Made by a program: the position numbers and the translations under genes. Shown in pieces: positions 24,304 through 33,051 of a stretch of 64,000 nucleotides of DNA. How positions within the stretch are numbered: position 1 is the stretch's first letter; every line of letters starts with the position of its first letter. The notes under the pieces were generated by a model that was not told the origin of the DNA, searched no databases, and worked only from the letters and a program-made list of their open reading frames with translations. The DNA comes from Spirirestis rafaelensis WJT71-NPBG6 (GTDB lineage: Bacteria > Cyanobacteriota > Cyanobacteriia > Cyanobacteriales > Nostocaceae), in the NCBI GenBank assembly GCA_019359015.1, contig JAHHID010000021.1, positions 1-64,000 of the forward strand, read 5' to 3'.

Positions 24304-26883
24304 TCAATTTCCTTCGGAAGAATCGCTGGGTCTGAGTCTATCCCGCCAAGACTGACTTGGTGAGGAATTTGAGGAGCCAGATGATCTGCTGTTTGACTCT
24401 GGTGCAGAGGTGCGAGTTCTTCTGCGTGACGAAGAGGAAGAGGAAGAATCTGATTCTACTCGTCTATATCGTCGGCGTGAAGAAGACCCAGAGGAAGAAT
24501 CGCTAGAATTTGATTCTTCGCTTCTGTAGCGACGACGCCTTCTGGGTGAAGGTGTATCATCTTCTTGCTGCTGGTAGCGTCTTCGACGGCTGCGTCTTGG
24601 CGTGTCCTCTTGTTGCTGATTATCTTGAGAATAGCTTCTGTATCTGCGTCTTCTGGATGGGCGATCGCTATTATCAGAATTATCAGAATTATCAGAACTT
24701 ACTCGTCGTTGACTTCGCCTTCTATTATTGCGAGAATCATCATCCGATTCATCGTTATTATCAGGAGTCGGACGATTAACAATTCGATTAGGCTTGACGC
24801 GCTGCGTTTTGATGGTGCCTTTACGACCTTCTAACTTAGGTCGAGAGGGAAACTTTTGTACTGGCATTCCTTTTACAGCTACTTCCATAAATTCATGCCA
24901 AGTGGAAGCAGCACTACCACTGCTACCCCAAGTAGGTTTGTTGTCGTCGTTACCTAGCCAAACTCCTGTAACTAATTGGGGAATATAACCAATAAACCAC
25001 AAATCGCGGGCTTCATCGGAAGTGCCTGTTTTTCCAGCTACGGGTCGATCTAATTGGGCAGCGCGACCAGTACCACCTTCGACTACGTTCCGCAGCATCC
25101 AAGTCATGATAGCAGCGCTGTCACGGTCGAGAGCCTGCACTGGCTGGAAACTAGCTTTCCATATTTCCTTACCTTGGCGGTTTAGGATACGGGTAATCCC
25201 GTGAACTTCTGTATGCAACCCAAGATTTGCAAAAGTGCCGTAAGCGCTGGTTAACTCTAACAAATTCACTTCATTAGAACCAAGAGCCAAGGAATAAGTA
25301 GGTTTCAATGAAGATTTAATCCCCATATCATGAGCTAGTTTGATTGTTGGCTCAAATCCCACATCAATCAAGAGCTTTACCGCAATGATATTAATTGAGT
25401 TGGTGAGAGCATCTCTCAAATTCATCCAGCCGCGAAAGTTTTCGCTGTAGTTTTTTGGCTCATAGCCATCGACTACAAAAGGTGAATCTTCATAGCCATC
25501 ATAAGGATTTTTACCTGTAGCGATCGCAGTCGCATAAACGAATCCCTTGAATGTTGAACCGGGCTGGCGCTGTGCCTGGGTAACGCGGTTAAATTGGTAC
25601 TTGCCAAAATCTTTTCCGCCAACCATTGCTTTAACTTCACCAGTACGGGGGTCAATAGCAACCATTGCCGCTTGTTTAAAGTTCTCCCAGCGTCCTTCAT
25701 TTCGCAGTTTTTTGGCAACTGCTTCTTCTGCGGCTTTTTGCCAAGTTGGGTTAATAGTAGTTTCTACCACTAAACCGCCACCCGCCAGCACATCGGGAGA
25801 AACATACTTGGGTAATTCTTTCTGAATGTAGGTGGTAAAATAAGGTGCTTCTACTTGCAATCGCTTCGGCAAACTGCTTTTCAAGTTTATTGGTTCACTA
25901 CTCGCTGCTTGTCTTTCGGCGGCTGTAATAAAACCATCTTCTTGCATTCGCTGCAACACCTGATTTCGCCGCTGTTTAGCAGCTTCGGGATTTCTATCTG
26001 GGGCGTACACACTTGGCGCTGGGGCTAATCCGGCAATCGTCGCTATTTCTGGCAGTGTCAGTTGATCTACTGATTTGCTGTAGTATACCCAAGCCGCATC
26101 GCCGACTCCGTAAGCTCCCGAACCCAAATAAACCAGATTCAAATAACGTTCCAGAATTTGGTCTTTAGATAATTCTCGCTCCATTTTTTGGGCAAGTCGG
26201 ACTTCCTTGAGCTTACGCAAAACTGTCTTTTCTTGTTTGAGGAAGAGAATTCGCGCTAGCTGTTGGGTGATGGTGCTACCACCTTCTACCACGTCTTGCG
26301 ATCGCAAGTTATTCAAACCCGCTCTGACAATTCCCTGAAAATCTACACCATGATGTTGGCTAAATCTTCTATCTTCTGAGGCAATAAAGGCTTTTTTAAG
26401 GTTCTCGGGAATTTGCTCTATATTTAACCTTTCTCTGGTCGCTTCTCCTTGCTGTTGCAAAATACTACCATCACTCGCTTTGATGGTCAGTGTTTGCTCG
26501 CGGACAACGACGTTTAGTTCAGATTTATCCGGCAAAGTGCGATCTATTGACCACACAGTATAACTGATGGCTACGATTCCACCACTCACACCCAAGCCTA
26601 ACCAAAACAAAGGGCGACGATAAAGCGGTTTATTGCCACCGGGAAGTTTAGCAATAATTCCAGATGATACACTTTTCACCTGGCTTAGTAACTGCTTTAC
26701 CTTTCCCAATTTGGTTGGTGCTGTTTCATTCGTAGATTCCTCCTTTGGGTTTTGATTACCAGGAGGTATCAAATCGTGAGAGGATTCTTCCGTATTATTG
26801 CCGTGAGGCAATCCCGGTTTTTCTGTGTCTGTGTTACTCAATTTAGTTGATCGTTCCTTGAACCAGGATGTAAACTTCGCCAC
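24304..26883 (-). CDS. class A penicillin-binding protein (glycosyltransferase/transpeptidase)
   Basis: Bifunctional peptidoglycan synthase. Cytoplasmic tail of about 90 residues, one membrane span (91-112), GT51 domain with catalytic Glu170 in ASEDRRF and GGSTITQQLAR, and a transpeptidase domain with Ser443-TFK446, SIN (496-498) and KTGTS near 620. The extreme C-terminus, about 170 residues after the transpeptidase fold, is low-complexity: Ser/Arg/Asp-rich with repeated SDNSDNSDNSD and RRRYR blocks, partly encoded by tandem 9-mers around 24671-24700. Such tails are not part of the enzyme fold and may bind anionic wall polymers. The stop lies 22 bp from the octamer array. Confidence 0.93.
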   Translation of the reverse strand: MAKFTSWFKERSTKLSNTDTEKPGLPHGNNTEESSHDLIPPGNQNPKEESTNETAPTKLGKVKQLLSQVKSVSSGIIAKLPGGNKPLYRRPLFWLGLGVSGGIVAISYTVWSIDRTLPDKSELNVVVREQTLTIKASDGSILQQQGEATRERLNIEQIPENLKKAFIASEDRRFSQHHGVDFQGIVRAGLNNLRSQDVVEGGSTITQQLARILFLKQEKTVLRKLKEVRLAQKMERELSKDQILERYLNLVYLGSGAYGVGDAAWVYYSKSVDQLTLPEIATIAGLAPAPSVYAPDRNPEAAKQRRNQVLQRMQEDGFITAAERQAASSEPINLKSSLPKRLQVEAPYFTTYIQKELPKYVSPDVLAGGGLVVETTINPTWQKAAEEAVAKKLRNEGRWENFKQAAMVAIDPRTGEVKAMVGGKDFGKYQFNRVTQAQRQPGSTFKGFVYATAIATGKNPYDGYEDSPFVVDGYEPKNYSENFRGWMNLRDALTNSINIIAVKLLIDVGFEPTIKLAHDMGIKSSLKPTYSLALGSNEVNLLELTSAYGTFANLGLHTEVHGITRILNRQGKEIWKASFQPVQALDRDSAAIMTWMLRNVVEGGTGRAAQLDRPVAGKTGTSDEARDLWFIGYIPQLVTGVWLGNDDNKPTWGSSGSAASTWHEFMEVAVKGMPVQKFPSRPKLEGRKGTIKTQRVKPNRIVNRPTPDNNDESDDDSRNNRRRSQRRVSSDNSDNSDNSDRPSRRRRYRSYSQDNQQQEDTPRRSRRRRYQQQEDDTPSPRRRRRYRSEESNSSDSSSGSSSRRRYRRVESDSSSSSSSRRRTRTSAPESNSRSSGSSNSSPSQSWRDRLRPSDSSEGN

Positions 26884-27088
26884 GTCATTTCCTCGCCCAA
26901 AGTAGTTACAAGTTAACCACGATTAAAAAAATGGGATTAGCGCACCACGTTTGTGTTAGTATAATATCTCAAAAATAATTAAGTGAACTCATTACGAAAC
27001 AATGTTTTTTGATAATTGGTGCAGTATTGCGCTCGTTAAGTGCATACACCAATTTTTAGTGTTGTTCGCAGTGAAAGAACATTGATTG

Positions 27089-27574
27089 ATGAACACAAGT
27101 GCGATCGCTCTCGGTAGTAATCTGGGCGATAGAAGTTTAATTTTAGCAGCCGCTGTCGAAACTTTAGCTCAAACACCAGGAATTATCCTAAAAGTTAGAT
27201 CATGTTGGTATGAAACCAAAGCTGTAGGACCACCACAACCAGATTACTTGAATGGAGCGGCGATTCTGCAAGTAGAAATGACACCGCAGTTGTTATTAGC
27301 AGCTTTGTTAACAATTGAAACAAAATTAGGGCGTATTCGTACTGAACGCTGGGGAGCGCGATCGCTTGACTTGGATTTGTTATTATATGATGACTTAATT
27401 TTGGATACACCAGACCTGCAAATTCCCCATCCCAGAATGCGCGAACGAGCTTTCGTATTAGTACCCCTAGCTGAAATCGCCCCAAATTTAATTGAACCAG
27501 TTTCTCAATGTGAAATTAAAGAACTGGTTAAACAGGTAGACTGTTCTGATGTACATTTATGGATGGGCAATTAA
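27089..27574 (+). CDS. folK: 2-amino-4-hydroxy-6-hydroxymethyldihydropteridine diphosphokinase
   Basis: HPPK, transfers pyrophosphate from ATP to 6-hydroxymethyl-dihydropterin in folate synthesis. Seen: ALGSNLGDR near the N-terminus, ETKAVGPPQPDYLNGA (loop with substrate-binding residues), ERWGARSLDLDLLLYDD with the paired metal-binding Asp residues, and IPHPRMRERAFVLVPLAEIAP. Length about 161 aa is standard. Start is the ATG at 27089 (a TTG precedes it). The Nudix gene follows at close range on the same strand. Confidence 0.95.
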   Translation: MNTSAIALGSNLGDRSLILAAAVETLAQTPGIILKVRSCWYETKAVGPPQPDYLNGAAILQVEMTPQLLLAALLTIETKLGRIRTERWGARSLDLDLLLYDDLILDTPDLQIPHPRMRERAFVLVPLAEIAPNLIEPVSQCEIKELVKQVDCSDVHLWMGN

Positions 27575-27661
27575 GATTACCACCGATAAACGCAGAAAAA
27601 GCCTGATTTGACAATTCATCTCAGGAATTATTTGTGTATTATTAGACAACCAAACTTCACT

Positions 27662-28210
27662 ATGCCATTAGGTAGAGAATTACCACAACTGCTGAAACAA
27701 CGCTTGTTCTTCAAAGGACGCAAGTTCAATTTTGAAGTCAATCGCTTGCGTTTACCCAACAACGCGGAAGGAGAATGGGAGTGTATTCGTCACCCTGGTG
27801 GCGCTTTAGCCGTACCCGTAACCCCGGAAGGTAAACTTATACTTGTGCGTCAGTATCGTTTTGCAGTTCAAGGACGCGTGCTAGAATTTCCAGCCGGGAC
27901 AGTGGAACTGAATGAAGAACCTCAAGAAACGATTGCGCGGGAAATTGAAGAAGAAACTGGCTATCGTGCCAATAAATGGGAAAAACTAGGAGAATTTTTT
28001 ATCGCTCCGGGTTATTCTGATGAAATTATCTATGCTTTTCTGGCGCGAGATTTAGAAAAATTAGAGACACCGCAAAAACAAGATGAAGACGAAGATATTG
28101 AAACAGTCTTTTTCACCCCCGAAGAACTAGAGAAAGCTATTCTCGATGGTCAACCTGTAGATGCTAAATCGATTTCTAGTTTTATGCTAGCGCGTCCATT
28201 TTTAATTTAG
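27662..28210 (+). CDS. Nudix hydrolase (ADP-ribose pyrophosphatase-like)
   Basis: The Nudix box is complete: G-TVELN-E-EPQETIA-RE-IEEETGY (residues about 81-103). The surrounding sequence (HPGGALAVPVTPEGKLILVRQYRFAV, EFPAGTVE, EKLGEFFIAPGYSDEIIYAF) is that of the ADP-ribose/NUDT5 group, which cleaves ADP-sugars to AMP and sugar phosphate. Cytosolic. I start at the ATG at 27662; the frame extends to 27608 but that part is not conserved-looking. Probably co-transcribed with folK. A perfect palindrome follows the stop. Confidence 0.9.
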   Translation: MPLGRELPQLLKQRLFFKGRKFNFEVNRLRLPNNAEGEWECIRHPGGALAVPVTPEGKLILVRQYRFAVQGRVLEFPAGTVELNEEPQETIAREIEEETGYRANKWEKLGEFFIAPGYSDEIIYAFLARDLEKLETPQKQDEDEDIETVFFTPEELEKAILDGQPVDAKSISSFMLARPFLI

Positions 28211-28214
28211 ATTC

Positions 28215-28241
28215 GTAGTGAGCGCTCTTTGCGCTCACTAC
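28215..28241. repeat. perfect 11-bp hairpin between convergent genes
   Basis: GTAGTGAGCGC, loop TCTTT, GCGCTCACTAC. Five bp after the Nudix stop and before the rpmA stop. It may serve as a bidirectional terminator, although T-runs are weak. It resembles the GTAGTAAGCG family. Confidence 0.65.
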
Positions 28242-28249
28242 AATTTATC

Positions 28250-28516
28250 TTAACTAGCCTCAGCAGCCGCGTAAACGCTGACTTTTTTGCGGGTTTTGCC
28301 CTTTCTCTCAAACGTTACCACGCCATCAATTAAGGCAAACAAAGTGTCATCGCTACCGATACCAACGTTGTTACCTGGGTGAAATTTTCTGCCGCGTTGA
28401 CGTACTAAAATGTTACCAGCCCGGACAGCTTCACTACCGAAGCGCTTCACACCTAGACGTTGAGCATTAGAGTCACGTCCGTTACGTGTACTACCTGTTC
28501 CTTTCTTATGAGCCAT
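28250..28516 (-). CDS. rpmA: 50S ribosomal protein L27
   Basis: Bacterial L27, 88 aa, located near the peptidyl-transferase centre. Seen: [23 protein letters not shown] at the N-terminus and [21 protein letters not shown] in the middle. No N-terminal cleavage extension of the firmicute type. It is preceded by rplU 93 bp upstream on the same strand, the usual L21-L27 pair, but the gap contains a GGGAAAA-type short repeat (28551-28587), unusual inside this operon. Confidence 0.97.
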   Translation of the reverse strand: MAHKKGTGSTRNGRDSNAQRLGVKRFGSEAVRAGNILVRQRGRKFHPGNNVGIGSDDTLFALIDGVVTFERKGKTRKKVSVYAAAEAS

Positions 28517-28609
28517 AATTTCCTCTTGTGTAGTGGGTAATGGGAATTTGAAGAGGGGAAAAGGTTAAAGGGAAAAGGGAAAAAGCCCAATTCCCAATTT
28601 CCTTATATA

Positions 28610-29011
28610 TTATTCAACAACAGTTGCTTCAACAGGTGTTGCTTCTGCTTCTTCAGTTTCAGCAGTTGCACCAGAAGGTGCAGTAAATACCGAACCGTTC
28701 AAGTTGATAGAATCAATCATCAGCCTGGTGACTTCTTGGCGATGTCCGCGCTTTTTGCGGGTTTTCTTTTTCGGCTTCATCTTGTAGACTAGAACTTTGC
28801 GATCGCGAAAATGTCGCATCACTGTTCCTTCTACAGTTGCCCCTGTCACTAACGGCTGTCCAATAGTAACTTCACCATCGTGCTGGACTAACAGCACTGC
28901 ATCTATAGTAACTTTCTCTTCTGCTTCGATATGAAGTAGCTCAATATCGTAAAAGCGACCTGGTTCAACTCTTAGTTGTTTGCCGCCAGTTTCAATGATT
29001 GCGTAAGCCAT
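28610..29011 (-). CDS. rplU: 50S ribosomal protein L21
   Basis: L21 binds 23S r[27 protein letters not shown] is the standard N-terminus, so I place the start at 29011; the longer frame to 29056 adds a non-family segment. The RNA-binding [16 protein letters not shown] region is intact. A C-terminal tail of about 20 residues, acidic and Ala/Thr/Glu-rich, follows; cyanobacterial L21 often carries such tails. Two overlapping HIP1 sites lie in the upstream leader at about 29070-29084. Confidence 0.96.
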   Translation of the reverse strand: MAYAIIETGGKQLRVEPGRFYDIELLHIEAEEKVTIDAVLLVQHDGEVTIGQPLVTGATVEGTVMRHFRDRKVLVYKMKPKKKTRKKRGHRQEVTRLMIDSINLNGSVFTAPSGATAETEEAEATPVEATVVE

Positions 29012-29276
29012 GAAATAATTATCCTTGAAGATGCCGTACAGGTAGCTGGCTTTCATCTCTTGTGGAGTAGCGATCGCGATCGCATGAATCCAGCTTTTGC
29101 TGTGTATCTACCTGATCCGAGCAGGAATGAGACAGCCAATTTTCTATTATATCTATACAGTATAGTTCAGTCAAGAAAGATTTCTCAGATAAAATTTGCT
29201 CTTAATTTAAGTTAATTAGCGAAATCTTCATTTTTGAGTGTGTAGCTATTAGAGACACAGAACAACACCATGAATT

Positions 29277-29309
29277 CTGAGCAACGGGTAACGTTGCTCA
29301 GTTTTTTTT
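29277..29309 (+). terminator. strong intrinsic terminator upstream of the RlaP-type gene
   Basis: CTGAGCAAC (29277-29285), loop GGGTAAC, GTTGCTCAG (29293-29301), then eight T. It points rightward, yet no rightward gene lies upstream: rplU is leftward. It ends 54 bp before the ATG of the next gene. So it either ends a small RNA starting after about 29060 or acts as an attenuator of the downstream gene. Confidence 0.88.
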
Positions 29310-29362
29310 ATCCTACTCTGAAAACTCATGAGTTAGGGTGGCTGTATTTTATTCAAATCACT

Positions 29363-30451
29363 ATGAAAAGAATTGAAGTTGAACAAAGAGCTATTTTTAT
29401 CGGTTTGGCAGGTAGCCACGGCTATGGTTTAAATCGTCCGAGTTCAGACTATGATTATCGTGGGGTTTTTATCGCACCCAAAAGATATTATTTAGGATTT
29501 GACCGCATTGAACAAAAAGATGCTGGTTGGGATGAGCCAGGAATTTTTCCGTTTTTGGATGGAAACAAAGACACCGTTATATACGAATTAAGAAAAATCA
29601 TTCAGTTATTAGCGGGAGCTAATCCCAACGTTTTAGAATTGCTGTGGTTGAATGAATATCCTGTATTAACGAAGGTAGGACAGCATTTAATTAACCACAA
29701 ACAGCTATTTTTGAGCAAAAAGGTAAAGCATACTTATTCTGGTTACGCTTTTGCTCAAATCAAAAAAATGGAAAGTCATCGTAAGTGGTTGTTACATCCA
29801 CCGCAAAATAAACCACTAGCATGTGATTTTGGCATAGAAGAAGAAGCAACTCTTAGCAAAGATGAGTTAAATGCCTTTCTGGAGTATCTTTATCTGTTAA
29901 TTAGAGGAAGAATTGAGTTTTTAGAAGAAGCCGAACAATTATATCAGTTGTTGACGGCTGATATCGACTTCAAAGGAGTGCTGAAACAATATACTTTACC
30001 CGATGAGACTTTAGAGTATACACAAAACCTGACAAATAGCCGTAAAGACTTTATTCGCTTGCTTAAGAAAAGTCAAAGTTACCAAGTTGCTTTAAGAGAA
30101 TGGAAAGCTTACTTATCCTGGCAGGAAAATAGAAATCCTGCTAGGGCTGAAATGGAAAAAAAGTCAGGTTTTGACCTCAAGCATGGGATGCACTGTATTC
30201 GTTTGCTACGTAGCGGAGTAGATATATTACGTACAGGAGAAGTTATTGTAGATAGACGAATTGCTGGAGATGCCGAAGATTTAAGAGCAATTCTTAATGG
30301 TGAGTATTCTTATGAGCAGGTAATGAAAATGGCAGAAGATTTAGTAGCTCAAATGGAAAGTGTTTATCAAAAATCAACTTTGCCACATAAACCTGACTTG
30401 GAGCAAATTAATGAATTGTGTATGGAACTTGTGGAAATGCAGGGGTGGTGA
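29363..30451 (+). CDS. RlaP-type nucleotidyltransferase (DNA polymerase beta superfamily)
   Basis: Protein of the Pol-beta-like nucleotidyltransferase superfamily, the RlaP group, which by comparative genomics has been linked to RNA repair/ligation. Seen: GLAGSHGYGLNRPSSDYDYRG, i.e. the GS...G motif followed by the D-x-D metal ligands (Asp29, Asp31), and a mostly helical C-terminal half ending in DLRAILNGEYSYEQVMK. A frame from 29270 exists but would include the terminator hairpin, so the ATG at 29363 (MKRIEVEQRAIF) is preferred. No RNA ligase or HEN1-like gene is adjacent. Confidence 0.83.
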   Translation: MKRIEVEQRAIFIGLAGSHGYGLNRPSSDYDYRGVFIAPKRYYLGFDRIEQKDAGWDEPGIFPFLDGNKDTVIYELRKIIQLLAGANPNVLELLWLNEYPVLTKVGQHLINHKQLFLSKKVKHTYSGYAFAQIKKMESHRKWLLHPPQNKPLACDFGIEEEATLSKDELNAFLEYLYLLIRGRIEFLEEAEQLYQLLTADIDFKGVLKQYTLPDETLEYTQNLTNSRKDFIRLLKKSQSYQVALREWKAYLSWQENRNPARAEMEKKSGFDLKHGMHCIRLLRSGVDILRTGEVIVDRRIAGDAEDLRAILNGEYSYEQVMKMAEDLVAQMESVYQKSTLPHKPDLEQINELCMELVEMQGW

Positions 30452-30454
30452 CTG

Positions 30455-30600
30455 AAAAAGTGAGAAAGTTGGGAGTCAGGAGTGAGAAAGTTGGGAGTCA
30501 GGAGTGAGAAAGTCAGGAGTCAGGAGTGAAAAAGTGAGAAATCAGGAGTCAGGAGTGAAAAAGTGAGAAGTCAGGAGTCAGGAGTGAAAAATAAAACTCA
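30455..30600. repeat. tandem repeats of AGTCAGGAGTGA type
   Basis: About six imperfect copies of a unit combining GTGAGAAAGT, TGGGAGTCAGGAG and related versions, starting 4 bp after the stop of the RlaP-type gene. Confidence 0.8.
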
Positions 30601-30640
30601 TAACTCTTAATTCCCGTACAGACTTACAACTCCTAACTTT

Positions 30641-30937
30641 TTAAAGAGTTTTGATGATGTCGGCAAAGCCATAGATGCTGATGATGAGCAATAGCAGTGC
30701 TGTAATTTGAGTGATTCGCGTTTGGGGTGAGGGAGCGATCGCTTCTCGCACTAAGATAGAAAAAGATGCTCCAACTACTAAGCTCAACCCCAATACCAAA
30801 AAAGGTCTGTCCGGTATAACAGTCGCAATTCCTAGCATAGCGATCGCCAGCATTAACATCAATAACTCTACAAACCGAGGTGGGTTGTATTGGCTAGATA
30901 TCACAAAAGTCTGGAACCAAAAATGCCAAAATCTCAT
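30641..30937 (-). CDS. small membrane protein, 98 aa
   Basis: Function unknown. Three hydrophobic segments (about residues 24-40, 44-62, 76-94) with a short loop containing VIPDRPF between the first two. No signal peptide motif and no conserved polar residues in the spans. ATG at 30937. Both flanks are repeat arrays (30455-30600 and 30938-31062), so expression limits are unclear. Confidence 0.6.
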   Translation of the reverse strand: MRFWHFWFQTFVISSQYNPPRFVELLMLMLAIAMLGIATVIPDRPFLVLGLSLVVGASFSILVREAIAPSPQTRITQITALLLLIISIYGFADIIKTL

Positions 30938-31062
30938 AACTAGGGACTGGGGATTGGGGACTAGGGACTAGGGACTGGGGATTAGGGATTAGGAACTAGG
31001 GTAAAAATTATTAATATTGTATTATTCCTAGCCCCTAGCCCCTAGCCTCTAGCCCCTAGCTT
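30938..31062. repeat. fold-back heptamer repeats (GGGACTA / CCCTAGC)
   Basis: Left part: GGGACTA and GGGATTA units in tandem (about 30947-31000). Right part: CCCCTAGC units in the complementary sense (about 31027-31060). The two halves can pair. The right half overlaps the 3' end of chlI and supplies its last codons. Confidence 0.8.
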
Positions 31063-32163
31063 TTGACCTGTACCGTTTGCTTGTGTAGTATCTTCGGTTA
31101 CTTCTACCCCAAAGACGCGGCTAAAGGTTTTTTCGACTTTGTAGCCAGAATCAATGGATTCTAAGGGGTCTTTCCGCAATCGGTGACGCAGACATAGAGT
31201 AATTACGCGACGAATATCATCAATTGTTACTTCGGTGCGTCCTTCAAATGCAGCGATCGCTTTAGCCGCGCGGTTGGTTACAATGTCACCACGCAAGCCA
31301 TCTACATCCAATTGCGAACAAACTTCCGAAATCTTTACCCGCAAGTCATAATCAATTTTTACTGAAGGCAAAAGCTTCTGAGCATTGACAATTTTCTCTT
31401 GTAATGCTTCTTGAGTAGTTTGGTTTTTATCAACAAATTCCAGTGGATTTTGGTCAAATTCCGCTCTTTGCTCTACGATTTCCACTCGCAAAGCTGGTTC
31501 TTTCACGGTGCGAATTTCGGCGTGCATTCCAAAACGGTCAAGCAATTGAGGGCGCAATTCACCTTCTTCTGGGTTTCCAGAACCAACCAGCACAAAACGT
31601 GCCGGATGTCTAATAGAAATACCTTCTCGTTCTACCGTGTTCCAACCACTGGCGGCAGAGTCTAGTAGCACGTCTACCAAGTGGTCATCCAGCAAGTTGA
31701 CTTCATCCACATAAAGTATACCCCGGTTAGCTTTTGCTAAAAGTCCCGGTTCAAAAGCTTTTACACCTTCAGATAAAGCCTTTTCAATATCGATAGTACC
31801 GCAAACTCGGTCTTCTGTAGCTCCTAGAGGCAAGTCTACCATTATGACTTTTTTCTGAACTACAGGAATTTCCTCGCCTTGTTCAACAGCTGCGCGAACT
31901 TCATCGCTCATCATATCAGGGTCGCTGGGGTGACTGTTGAAGGGGTCATTGGCAACCACGGGAATTTCTGGCAATAAATCAGCCAGCGCCCGAATAGTTG
32001 TGGATTTGCCGGTGCCGCGATCGCCCATAATCATTACACCACCAATTTTCGGGTCAATCACATTTAACAGCAGCGCCAGTTTCATTTCTTCCTGACCGAC
32101 AATTGCCGTAAATGGAAACACTACCCGACGCGTATTAGCCGTGGTTTGAGCAGTAGGACTCAC
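31042..32163 (-). CDS. chlI: magnesium chelatase ATPase subunit I
   Basis: AAA+ subunit of Mg-chelatase (with ChlD and ChlH), inserting Mg into protoporphyrin IX for chlorophyll. Walker A GDRGTGKS (47-54), Walker [20 protein letters not shown], and [26 protein letters not shown] are complete. The family core ends near [11 protein letters not shown]. The last residues (KLGARG) are encoded by the CTAGGGG-type heptamer repeat and the TAG stop lies within that repeat, so the array has reset the end of the protein. ChlH and ChlD are not in this window. Confidence 0.96.
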   Translation of the reverse strand: MSPTAQTTANTRRVVFPFTAIVGQEEMKLALLLNVIDPKIGGVMIMGDRGTGKSTTIRALADLLPEIPVVANDPFNSHPSDPDMMSDEVRAAVEQGEEIPVVQKKVIMVDLPLGATEDRVCGTIDIEKALSEGVKAFEPGLLAKANRGILYVDEVNLLDDHLVDVLLDSAASGWNTVEREGISIRHPARFVLVGSGNPEEGELRPQLLDRFGMHAEIRTVKEPALRVEIVEQRAEFDQNPLEFVDKNQTTQEALQEKIVNAQKLLPSVKIDYDLRVKISEVCSQLDVDGLRGDIVTNRAAKAIAAFEGRTEVTIDDIRRVITLCLRHRLRKDPLESIDSGYKVEKTFSRVFGVEVTEDTTQANGTGQKLGARG

Positions 32164-32265
32164 GCTTATTACCTTATCAATACTTTTCTTATTACCGCTT
32201 TTTATTGTGCCACAGTTGCGGAATAAGGTAAAAAGTAATAGTGCGATCGCACGCTTGTTTAGTAT

Positions 32266-32448
32266 TTATGTCAAAAGCTGTAATTGTTCTATAGCCCAAA
32301 TTTGCCACCAAAGGCGCATTGCTAAAATGACCCAAGTTTGGTAAGCAATCGATAAATCCGTCGATACGTTGACCAGTCCACCGTCATGCCAGGTTTTGAG
32401 TAAGTTACCATCAAAATCAAACTGAGCCAGTTTACCCAGCTTTTGTCC
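32266..32448 (-). pseudogene. C-terminal fragment of an unknown protein
   Basis: Sixty sense codons after a stop at 32449-32451, with no start codon at the beginning. The peptide includes KLAQFDFDGNLLKTW, GGLVNVSTDLSIAYQ and WVILAMRLWWQIW. Amino-acid content and codon use look protein-like, but I do not recognise the family. Confidence 0.4.
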
Positions 32449-32668
32449 TCATTTTTCACCTTTGCGATCGCTTTGTTGAAGGTTGGGTGTAAGTCAGATA
32501 TAAAGAGTTATCTAAAGCCTAAATGTTACACATCATGCTTTCCGGAGCGTAGGCTATAAATCTTACCTTTGCGTTCTATTGAGAAAGACTAATGTTTATT
32601 GTGTTTGTACAATTTCAGTATTAATACGTTGCTGCTAAATGTGACACCCGCGATGCAAGAAAAAATGG

Positions 32669-32698
32669 GGAGCAAATAAAAGCTGCTCCTTTTATTTC
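32669..32698. terminator. bidirectional hairpin with T-runs
   Basis: GGAGCA (32669-32674) and TGCTCC (32684-32689), followed by TTTTATTTC. In the other direction a CCCATTTTTTC tail follows. It may have served the decayed genes around it or a small RNA. Confidence 0.5.
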
Positions 32699-33051
32699 TT
32701 CAACATGAAGATAAAAGAAGCAGCAGTAGCTGTTTGAGGTTGGTGAGGAAATCTTAAAACGATTAATAGGCAAGAGGGTCAACAATTCAAAGTCTTAGAA
32801 AAGCGCATTGAAGCTGAATCTGAAGTGAATGTCATGATTGCACCACAGTCGGTTAATTAAGTACCCTGCGGATCAGTGGAAGACTTCCATGACTCTGCCT
32901 TGAAGTACCTCTTAATTTATATAATGCAATATTTATTTACAAATTGCAACTAAAATTTACAAATAATCCTGTGGTCAAACACAAAATACATCTATTAACT
33001 GCATGGTTTACAATATAAATCCCGCTCACTGTGCAAATTTAGATAAGAAAA

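Larger units (their letters stand above)
32164..33051. other. long intergenic region with gene remnants
   Basis: It holds a leftward protein fragment (32266-32448), a bidirectional hairpin (32669-32698), and a rightward open run near 32780-32860 ending AESEVNVMIAPQSVN before a stop, without a start. This looks like decayed coding DNA. The promoter of queG must lie in the last 150 bp, which are AT-rich. Confidence 0.45.

Noticed and set aside
24111-24363. Reading frames on both strands across the octamer array
   Set aside because: They consist of translated TTGTCTCC units (LVSLSPCL, GDKETRRQ) and have no independent coding signal.
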